This document shows, one piece after another, positions 1 to 5,860 of a stretch of 7,720 bases of DNA; position 1 is the stretch's first letter, and every line of letters starts with the position of its first letter. A program made the translations under genes and the position numbers. The notes under the pieces were generated by a model. That model was not told where the DNA came from. It saw nothing but the letters and a program-made list of their open reading frames with translations, and did not search any database. The stretch comes from a bacterium (lineage in GTDB: Bacteria > Bipolaricaulota > Bipolaricaulia > UBA7950 > UBA9294). The stretch spans positions 1 through 7,720 of the forward strand of contig DAOVHV010000041.1 of the NCBI GenBank assembly GCA_030671645.1, read 5' to 3'.

Positions 1-2
1 AG

Positions 3-569
3 CTGGCCACCAACGACGCCGCACGGCGTGTGGAGGCGTTCTACCAGCTCAAACTACGCGAATTTGGCTGGCTCGTGAGCAGTAAACCCGAGCTGGTCGG
101 TCCCGGCCAGATCTTCGCCCGCAAGGATCAGCGGCTGTTTTCGGTCCTCTGCGGTGAGAATGGAGACGCCACGTTCGTCGATCTCGAACTCAGCTTGGGA
201 GCCACCGGGGGCGTGGGCTACTTCTACACGATCTTGGATCGCAACGTGATCTTCCAAATCCCAGCCGAGTATCCGGACGTCATTGCCGGTCTGCCCCCCG
301 AAGGGGAAGGCCGTTTCACCGGCGGAGCATTCGGATTGGAAGCGGGGATTTCGCTGACCTATCCCATTTTCAATTGGCTCACCATCGGCACGCGGGTGGT
401 CTATCGCTCCGCCGAAGTTGACTCCCTTGCGACCTCGCAAGGGATCGGATTGGACCTGAACGGCGATGGGCAAAGCGAATCGGTGAGTCTGAACGGTCTT
501 GCCGTGCAATTCGCGTTTTCGATCAACATCGATCTCTCCCTAGACGGAGGAAAGGAGTCACTGCAATGA
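3..569 (+). CDS. C-terminal part of a beta-rich exported or outer-membrane-like protein, family not recognised (5' partial)
   Basis: I do not recognise the family. The frame is open to the left window edge, so the GTG at 30 is probably internal and the true start lies upstream. The visible part is about 188 residues. Its second half alternates hydrophobic and polar residues in strand-like segments (FGLEAGISLTYPI, WLTIGTRVVYR, GLAVQFAFSINIDLSL), the pattern of transmembrane beta-hairpins or a beta-sandwich. Between two strands is the Asp/Asn-rich loop DLNGDGQSE (453-479), which resembles a calcium-binding loop. The final strand is followed by a short polar tail (DGGKESLQ) rather than a terminal aromatic residue, so a classical outer-membrane beta-signal is not evident. 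The stop overlaps the start of the next gene as ATGA, which puts it in an operon with two PKD lipoproteins and supports an envelope role. It could instead be a soluble periplasmic beta protein. The coding call is firm; the location is inference. Confidence 0.75.
   Translation: MATNDAARRVEAFYQLKLREFGWLVSSKPELVGPGQIFARKDQRLFSVLCGENGDATFVDLELSLGATGGVGYFYTILDRNVIFQIPAEYPDVIAGLPPEGEGRFTGGAFGLEAGISLTYPIFNWLTIGTRVVYRSAEVDSLATSQGIGLDLNGDGQSESVSLNGLAVQFAFSINIDLSLDGGKESLQ
546..557 (+). promoter_or_regulatory. Ribosome binding site of the first PKD lipoprotein gene
   Basis: Two purine cores sit side by side, GGAGG at 546-550 and AAGGAG at 552-557. The second is 8 bases before the ATG at 566. Both lie inside the last codons of the upstream gene, as expected for a translationally coupled pair, and they fix the start at 566. 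Confidence 0.75.
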
Positions 570-1237
570 AACGGCGGAAATTTACTTACTTACTGGCCAC
601 GATGTGCTTGGTGGCGGTATCGATTTCGGGGTGTTTGAAGGTCCAATTGACGGACCCTCAAGCGATGTTCACGGCTTCAGAAGATGAGCACGTTATTCCG
701 TTCACAGCCAGTTTCGACGCAACGCTTTCCTACAACCCGAATGGGGGAGTCGTCTCCTATCTATGGACCTTCGGCGATGGTGCGTCAGGCACCGGCCCGG
801 TGGTTGATCATGTCTACCAGCAGGACGGCGTCTACGAAGTTACCCTCACGATATTTGATGCCGAAGGGCAGACCGCCTCGACATCGATGAGCATTCAAGC
901 CTTGAATCCACTGCCGACGGCGGAGTTTTCCTATACCCCCAGAAGCACGATGGAGGGAGAACTCGTTGTTAGCGCCTCCGAGCTCATCACGTTTGACGGG
1001 ACGAACTCCTTCGATGATGAAGAGGTGGTTTCCTACGAGTGGAACTTTGGAGACACCGAAACAGCCGTTGGTCCATCTGTCCAGCACAAGTACCTCTATC
1101 CCGGTACGTACAACGTCGTACTCACAGTCACGGACAACGACGGCGATAAAACGACTCGTGTGGAGAAGGTATGCGTCATCGGCGGACAACCTTGCTACGC
1201 CGACATCACAGGAGACATACCATGGTCAAACGAGTGA
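566..1237 (+). CDS. Lipoprotein with two PKD domains
   Basis: The product is 223 residues and probably a cell-envelope binding or structural protein. It has a basic N-terminus (MKRRK), a hydrophobic stretch at about 8-20 and the lipobox ISGC with acceptor Cys23, so it should be exported by Sec, lipidated and cut by signal peptidase II. Residue +2 is Leu, not Asp, which by the E. coli Lol rule would favour the outer membrane. Two PKD domains follow, at about 30-112 and 117-205. Each has the family hallmark, YLWTFGDG at 65-72 and YEWNFGD at 157-163, then a GxYxVxLTxxD-type strand (GVYEVTLTIFD and GTYNVVLTVTD). No catalytic domain is present. PKD modules usually serve in adhesion, carbohydrate or protein binding, or as spacers. 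Cys203 and Cys210 near the C-terminus could form a disulfide. The start has a strong RBS and overlaps the upstream stop by 4 bases; the 3' end overlaps the next lipoprotein gene by 16 bases. The ligand is unknown. Confidence 0.92.
   Translation: MKRRKFTYLLATMCLVAVSISGCLKVQLTDPQAMFTASEDEHVIPFTASFDATLSYNPNGGVVSYLWTFGDGASGTGPVVDHVYQQDGVYEVTLTIFDAEGQTASTSMSIQALNPLPTAEFSYTPRSTMEGELVVSASELITFDGTNSFDDEEVVSYEWNFGDTETAVGPSVQHKYLYPGTYNVVLTVTDNDGDKTTRVEKVCVIGGQPCYADITGDIPWSNE
1210..1214 (+). promoter_or_regulatory. Ribosome binding site that fixes the start of the three-PKD lipoprotein gene
   Basis: AGGAG lies 7 bases before the ATG at 1222. The in-frame upstream ATG at 1171 would add an Arg/His-rich stretch (MRHRRTTLLRRHH) ahead of a normal signal peptide. 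The site therefore decides for 1222. It is embedded in the coding end of the upstream gene. Confidence 0.75.
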
Positions 1238-2181
1238 TTCGAGCGAAGAGACTGGTCGTGCTGGCACTGACAGTGGCACCGTTGTTCCTGTCCGGCTGCA
1301 TACTGGAACAGATCCTCGACGGCATCGTTAACGAGCATCCGCATGCCGTCGTCGAGGCATTGCCGCGTGAAGGCACTGCCCCGCTTGACGTAAACTTCAA
1401 TGCTCAGTATTCGCGCGACGACGGCACGATCGTCGAGTACCGCTGGAATTTCGGCGATCCGATGAGTACGAAATCGGCGATGGAACCTGCGACCACGCAT
1501 ACGTTCACCCATCCGGGAACGTATCTGGTTAAACTGACGGTAATCGATGACGAAGGAGCGGTGGACACGCAGCAAGTCGCCATCATCGTGACCGATGCAC
1601 CTCCGATCGCGCAAGCTTCGGTGAACAACGCTTCCCCGCTGCCTGGCGTTGCCGTCTTTTTCACAGCCACGGAATCCCGTGATTTTCAGGGTGACATCGC
1701 GTCCTATCATTGGGAGTTCGGAGACGGCAAGACAGGATCCGGGGAAACGATCCAGCACACCTACACTCTAGGCGGCTATTACGTAGTTACGCTGACGGTG
1801 ACGGACGAGTCAGGCGAAACTGCCCAGACAAACCTGGGAATCAGCGTCCAACCGGGACAAAGCGACGGTGGGGGCGATTACCCGTCTTGCGGAGGAAGCG
1901 ATTTTCAACCGCTGGCCATCATTACCAGTAAGTACTGGTCTTGTGCCGCCACCGGAAAGGTAGGGGAGGAGATTACGATGGATGGAGTGGCATCTCGTCC
2001 TGCCGTGGGTTCGATGGTTTCCTATCACTGGGACTTCGGAGACGGAAGTACGGGAACGGGAGCGTCGGTTTCCCACGTCTACAGCAAGTCCTGGACCTAT
2101 GTCATCAAATTGACTGTTGTCGACGAAGGTGGGGGCATAGGCAGTGCAACCGGTTCAATCTCCATCGACAATTGCGAATAG
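1222..2181 (+). CDS. Lipoprotein with three PKD domains
   Basis: The product is 319 residues and is predicted to be a lipid-anchored envelope protein. The signal peptide has basic residues (VKRVIRAKR), a hydrophobic core at 11-23 and the lipobox LSGC with acceptor Cys26; residue +2 is Ile. PKD domains lie at about 38-124, 127-209 and 227-317, with hallmark motifs YRWNFGDP (73-80), YHWEFGDG (162-169) and YHWDFGDG (268-275). Each is followed by a strand of the form YxVxLTVxD or YVIKLTVVD. A Gly/Ser-rich linker at about 212-226 (GQSDGGGDYPSCGGS) separates domains 2 and 3. Cys223, Cys241 and Cys318 occur only in or next to domain 3. No enzymatic domain is seen. The gene overlaps the upstream two-PKD gene by 16 bases, and the two proteins share architecture, which suggests duplication followed by divergence and joint function. 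The ATG at 1222 is chosen over 1171 because of its RBS and the resulting normal signal peptide. The PKD and lipoprotein calls are firm; the role is unknown. Confidence 0.92.
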   Translation: MVKRVIRAKRLVVLALTVAPLFLSGCILEQILDGIVNEHPHAVVEALPREGTAPLDVNFNAQYSRDDGTIVEYRWNFGDPMSTKSAMEPATTHTFTHPGTYLVKLTVIDDEGAVDTQQVAIIVTDAPPIAQASVNNASPLPGVAVFFTATESRDFQGDIASYHWEFGDGKTGSGETIQHTYTLGGYYVVTLTVTDESGETAQTNLGISVQPGQSDGGGDYPSCGGSDFQPLAIITSKYWSCAATGKVGEEITMDGVASRPAVGSMVSYHWDFGDGSTGTGASVSHVYSKSWTYVIKLTVVDEGGGIGSATGSISIDNCE

Positions 2182-2210
2182 CTGTCTCATCGGCTCGGAT
2201 GTCAATTGCG

Positions 2211-2231
2211 GGGATTCGACTACGAATTCCC
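2211..2231 (+). terminator. Possible weak hairpin terminator between the converging blocks
   Basis: GGGATTCG (2211-2218) can pair with CGAATTCCC (2223-2231) as an 8-bp stem with one bulged T and the loop ACTA. On the + strand it is followed by the T-rich run GCTTTCTTCTTG, loosely like a Rho-independent terminator for the lipoprotein block. The stem is short, the T-tract is interrupted, and it overlaps the last codons of the gene on the opposite strand. On the - strand no T-run follows it. Confidence 0.3.
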
Positions 2232-2984
2232 GCTTTCTTCTTGCTGTACTTGTAGGAAGTAGACCGAGTCGATGACATCTACGTCCAGCAACCTTCCTTC
2301 CGCATCGTAGTATTCGCTCACGACGACAATGGGGGCATTCGCGCGGATATCGATCAGTCCCCACAATTCCTTGTCAATGGGGAACACGGTCTCCGGCTTG
2401 AAATAGGCGGACCGATGCGGTGACAGTGTGAAATCGCTGTAGTTCTGCAATTCGCCTGAGGCATCGTAGACGTACGCAGTGCCGGTAATCGTGTCATCGC
2501 CAGGATTGATGACGCCGATTCCGGTGCGCCGATTTTCCGTATTGGCGAAATTGGAACCGTACCAGTAATAGACCACATCAAGCTCCTTGATCGACGATAA
2601 TTGCGCTTGAAGGTTGATGACTGAGACCCATGAGGTTTCCGTCCCCAGCCACAGTCCGGCTTGGAGCAAGAGATTCGATTCGATGTTGAGCGAACCCCAC
2701 GAGAATTCATTCGGTTCTTCGACGAAGTCGTTCAGGTAGAGCACGATCGATTGATAGGAATCCAATCCACGGGTGATGATTTGAATCAGCGTCCCTTCGG
2801 CATCGTACAGCGTAAGCGTGAACGCCTCCTCAGCATCGTATGCCGATGCATTGGTAAGGACGACGGCGGTGAAGGAGCCGGGGAGACAGCTGTAGTAGGT
2901 GGTGAAGGTTCTTGCTGCGGACAAAACTGACAGTGACAGGATGAGGGCAAATCCGACGAGCCAGCTAATCCATCGTTGCTTCAT
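2220..2984 (-). CDS. Secreted protein of unknown function with two tandem related repeats
   Basis: I do not recognise this family. The 254-residue product starts with a signal peptide: MKQR, a hydrophobic core at about 8-21, and a likely signal peptidase I site after SAA at residue 24. There is no lipobox. The mature part is rich in short beta-strands and contains two similar units at about 37-113 and 152-228. Both follow the order TAVVLTN / TGIGVIN, then TLTLYDAEGTL / AYVYDASGEL, then a W-G segment (FSWGSLNIES / LWGLIDIRAN), then a hydrophobic strand (LLLQAGLWLG / PIVVVSEYYD). They join through a Tyr/Trp-rich stretch (DVVYYWYGSNF). This suggests two beta-sandwich-like domains from an internal duplication. 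There is one Cys (33) in the mature part and no catalytic motif. The start overlaps the uvrA stop as ATGA and has a near-perfect RBS, so it is last in a uvrB-uvrA transcript. A role in repair is unlikely because the protein should leave the cytoplasm. Confidence 0.88.
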   Translation of the reverse strand: MKQRWISWLVGFALILSLSVLSAARTFTTYYSCLPGSFTAVVLTNASAYDAEEAFTLTLYDAEGTLIQIITRGLDSYQSIVLYLNDFVEEPNEFSWGSLNIESNLLLQAGLWLGTETSWVSVINLQAQLSSIKELDVVYYWYGSNFANTENRRTGIGVINPGDDTITGTAYVYDASGELQNYSDFTLSPHRSAYFKPETVFPIDKELWGLIDIRANAPIVVVSEYYDAEGRLLDVDVIDSVYFLQVQQEESGNS

Positions 2985-5860
2985 GACGCTCCTCCTGTTC
3001 GCAGCCTTCGTACATTCTCCCGGGGAAGGCTTGAGTCGCCAGCCAGTGGAAGCCCGAGGATTCGACCGAGATACTCGCCGGTGTACGAGTCAGCGATTTC
3101 CACGATGTCCTCCGGGGTTCCGGTTGCAATCACTAAACCGCCACCGTCCCCACCTTCCGGGCCCAGGTCGATGATCCAATCCGCCGTCTTAATGACGTCC
3201 AGATTGTGCTCAATCACAATGGCCGTGTTCCCGCTGTCCACCAGCCGGTGGAGCACTTCGAGCAGCTTGTGCACGTCGGCGGCATGCAATCCAGTCGTCG
3301 GCTCATCGAGGATATACAGGGTCTTTCCAGTCGAGCGCTTCGAAAGCTCCTTGGCAAGTTTGATGCGCTGCGCCTCGCCGCCGGAAAGCTCGGTGGCCGG
3401 TTGTTCCAGCGTAATGTAGGTCAAGCCGACATCGAACAGGGTCTGCAAGCGTCCCTTGATCCGAGGAATGTTCTCGAAGAATGCCAACGCCTCTTCCACC
3501 GATATGGCTAACACATCTGCTACCGACTTTCCTTTGTAACGAACCTGCAGCGTTTCGCGGTTGTATCGGCTACCTTTGCATACTTCGCAAGGAACGTAGA
3601 TGTCAGGAAGGAAGTGCATCTCGATCTTTTCTCGTCCTTGGCCTTGGCACGATTCGCAGCGCCCGCCCTTGACGTTGAAGCTGAATCGGCCGGACGCATA
3701 CCCGCGCAGCCGAGCATCCGGAGTCTTGGAAAACAGCAACCGGATGTCGTCGAACACTTTGGTGTAGGTAGCGGGGTTGGATCGTGGCGTGCGTCCGATC
3801 GGCGATTGATCAATCTCGATCACTTTGTCGATGTGCTGAATCCCCGTGATCTCGTCATGGGCCCCGGCTCTCCGCGCCGCCAGCTGCAGTTCATGAGCGA
3901 CACCACGATAGAGGATGTCTTCTATCAACGTACTCTTGCCAGATCCCGACACGCCGGTCACGCACACGAACCGTCCCAACGGGAATTCCACATCGATCCC
4001 GCGCAGATTGTGCTCCGAGGCACCCAGCACTTTGAGAACGTGGCCGTTGCCCCTACGGCGAATCTTGGGTACTGGAATGGATAACTTCCCGGACAGATAC
4101 TGCCCGGTGATCGACTTAGAACTTGCTTCCACCTCTTCTGGCGTTCCCGACACGACCACGCGTCCGCCGTGGACGCCGGCTCCGGGTCCCAGGTCGAGAA
4201 TGAAGTCGGACTCCCGCATCGTCTCTTCGTCATGCTCCACCACGATGACCGTGTTTCCCAGATCACGGAGCCCTTTGAGCGTTTGCAGCAATCGCCGGTT
4301 GTCACGTTGATGGAGTCCGATCGACGGTTCGTCCAACACGTACAGCACACCGGTCAACTGGCTTCCGATTTGAGTAGCCAAGCGGATGCGCTGTGCTTCG
4401 CCTCCGGCCAGAGTTCCGGCTTGACGATTCAGCGTCAGGTAATTCAATCCGACAGACACCATGAATCCGAGCCGAGCGTTGATCTCCTTCAGGATCTGGA
4501 CTGCGATCATCTCTTCTCGCGTGGACAGCGACAGGTTCTGAAAGAAGGTCAGTGCAGCCCGGATTGATAGCGCCGTCACTTCGTGTATATTGAGTCCGTC
4601 TACAGTGACAGCCAGGATCTCGGGCTTGAGCCGGGCTCCGTGGCATTCGGGACAAGGCAGAGTGGACAAGTATTGTTCCAGCTCTTTTCGCCAGTGATCG
4701 GACGACGTGTTGCGGTACCACCGTTCCATAGTCGGGACCATTCCCCGGAACGGACGCTCGATGGTGCGCTCGTATCCCGATGGGGACTTGTAGTGGAACG
4801 TGAGATTCTTCTCACCACTCCCGTACAGAATGACGTCAAGCTTCTTCTTGGGAATCTCTCCCAAGGGTTTTTCCCGCCCAATCTCCAGCATCTCGGCCAG
4901 TGCCGTCATCTGCGACTTGTACCAAGCGCTCGTCGAGTTGGCGAACGGAATCACACCGCCGTTCATCACACCCCGCCGCGGGTCGATGATCGACCCGGGA
5001 TCAATCTCTTTGCGATAGCCGAGCCCGCTGCACACGGGGCAGGCGCCGAACGGGCTATTGAACGAGAACATCCTTGGCGACAATTCTTCGTAGCTGATAC
5101 TGCAGTTGATGCAGGCATAGTGCTCGGAATAGAGATGCTCCTTGTTGTCCCCGGCGACGATGTTGACTAATCCGCCGCCGTGCTTAAGGGCCGTTTCGAT
5201 GGACTCCGCGATACGCGATCGCTTGACCGGTTCGACCACCATGCGATCGACGACTATCTCGATGGTGTGCTTTTGCTGCTTGACCAACTCGATTTCTTCG
5301 TACAAGGTTCGCACCACGCCGTCCACGCGAACGCGGCTGAATCCTTCCTGTCGGATCTCGTCGAACGTCTTCTTGTATTCGCCCTTTCTGCCTCGCACGA
5401 CTGGTGCCATGATTTGGATCTTTGTTCCCTGGGGCATACCCATGACCATATCGATGATCTGTTCGGCCGATTGTTGAGAAATCGGCTCTCTGCACTGCGG
5501 GCAATGAGGATGGCCGATGCGTGCGTACAGCAATCGCAAGTAGTCATAAATCTCGGTGACCGTACCTACGGTAGATCGCGGATTGTGTGATCGCGTTTTC
5601 TGATCGATGGAAATGGCAGGAGACAAGCCTTCGATCAGGTCGACGTCCGGTTTCTCCATCTGTCCGAGAAACTGACGAGCGTAAGCGGACAGCGACTCCA
5701 CGTATCGTCGCTGCCCTTCGGCATAGATGGTATCGAACGCCAGCGAGCTCTTGCCCGAGCCCGAAATTCCGGTGATGACGATCAACCGGTCTCGGGGCAA
5801 CTCGACGTCGATGTTCTTGAGATTGTGCTCTCGTGCTCCCTTGATATGGATGACGCTCAT
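2981..5860 (-). CDS. uvrA: UvrABC excinuclease subunit A, damage-sensing ATPase
   Basis: UvrA is the cytoplasmic dimeric ABC-type ATPase that scans DNA for helix-distorting lesions in nucleotide excision repair, loads UvrB and leaves. The protein is 959 residues, close to the usual 940 or so, and has all expected parts. The first ATPase half has Walker A GISGSGKSS (31-39), signature LAGGE (484-488) and Walker B LYVLDEP (506-512) with His543. The second half has Walker A GVSGSGKST (636-644), signature LSGGE (825-829) and Walker B LYILDEP (848-854) with His885. Zinc-site cysteines are C250/C253/C274/C277 in the insertion region and C735/C738/C758/C761 in the DNA-binding second module. Further CxxC pairs are at 120/123 and 403/406. 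The UvrB-interacting region is expected at about 130-245. The first signature has Ala where Ser is usual. The C-terminal tail after about 935 is somewhat long. The ATG at 5860 gives the typical N-terminus (MSVIHIKGAREHNLKNI) and overlaps the uvrB stop by 4 bases, a common arrangement that keeps the two subunits co-expressed. Confidence 0.98.
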   Translation of the reverse strand: MSVIHIKGAREHNLKNIDVELPRDRLIVITGISGSGKSSLAFDTIYAEGQRRYVESLSAYARQFLGQMEKPDVDLIEGLSPAISIDQKTRSHNPRSTVGTVTEIYDYLRLLYARIGHPHCPQCREPISQQSAEQIIDMVMGMPQGTKIQIMAPVVRGRKGEYKKTFDEIRQEGFSRVRVDGVVRTLYEEIELVKQQKHTIEIVVDRMVVEPVKRSRIAESIETALKHGGGLVNIVAGDNKEHLYSEHYACINCSISYEELSPRMFSFNSPFGACPVCSGLGYRKEIDPGSIIDPRRGVMNGGVIPFANSTSAWYKSQMTALAEMLEIGREKPLGEIPKKKLDVILYGSGEKNLTFHYKSPSGYERTIERPFRGMVPTMERWYRNTSSDHWRKELEQYLSTLPCPECHGARLKPEILAVTVDGLNIHEVTALSIRAALTFFQNLSLSTREEMIAVQILKEINARLGFMVSVGLNYLTLNRQAGTLAGGEAQRIRLATQIGSQLTGVLYVLDEPSIGLHQRDNRRLLQTLKGLRDLGNTVIVVEHDEETMRESDFILDLGPGAGVHGGRVVVSGTPEEVEASSKSITGQYLSGKLSIPVPKIRRRGNGHVLKVLGASEHNLRGIDVEFPLGRFVCVTGVSGSGKSTLIEDILYRGVAHELQLAARRAGAHDEITGIQHIDKVIEIDQSPIGRTPRSNPATYTKVFDDIRLLFSKTPDARLRGYASGRFSFNVKGGRCESCQGQGREKIEMHFLPDIYVPCEVCKGSRYNRETLQVRYKGKSVADVLAISVEEALAFFENIPRIKGRLQTLFDVGLTYITLEQPATELSGGEAQRIKLAKELSKRSTGKTLYILDEPTTGLHAADVHKLLEVLHRLVDSGNTAIVIEHNLDVIKTADWIIDLGPEGGDGGGLVIATGTPEDIVEIADSYTGEYLGRILGLPLAGDSSLPRENVRRLRTGGAS
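2990..2996 (-). promoter_or_regulatory. Strong ribosome binding site of the secreted repeat protein gene, inside the end of uvrA
   Basis: Read on the - strand this is AGGAGGA, 5 bases before the ATG at 2984. It lies in the codons for the last residues of UvrA (TGGAS). It matches the anti-Shine-Dalgarno sequence better than the site before uvrA does, so this gene may be translated well in its own right as well as by coupling. Confidence 0.8.

Noticed and set aside
54..509. Open frame of 151 codons on the - strand opposite the first gene
   Set aside because: It is antisense to a better frame with beta-strand periodicity and an operon junction, and its composition (scattered Arg, Gly, His) has no domain or signal.
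1171..1221. Earlier in-frame ATG for the three-PKD lipoprotein
   Set aside because: It would put an Arg/His-rich 17-residue extension before a complete signal peptide, and the AGGAG at 1210-1214 fits the ATG at 1222.
1195..1758. Open frame of 187 codons on the - strand opposite the PKD lipoprotein gene
   Set aside because: The + strand frame has a lipobox and clear PKD motifs; the antisense frame is Arg-rich with no recognisable feature.
700..2110. Recurrent similar stretches encoding WxFGDG in the PKD genes, considered as DNA repeats
   Set aside because: The similarity is at protein level and the codons differ between copies, so it reflects the domain family rather than a nucleotide repeat.
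2169..2210. Direct repeat CAATTGCG at 2169-2176 and 2203-2210 near the convergent gap
   Set aside because: Only 8 bases, with a palindromic core and no third copy; it is plausibly chance and does not mark an attachment or insertion site.
4583..5170. Open frame of 195 codons on the + strand inside uvrA
   Set aside because: It is opposite conserved UvrA sequence, including the zinc-site region, and has no RBS or domain of its own.
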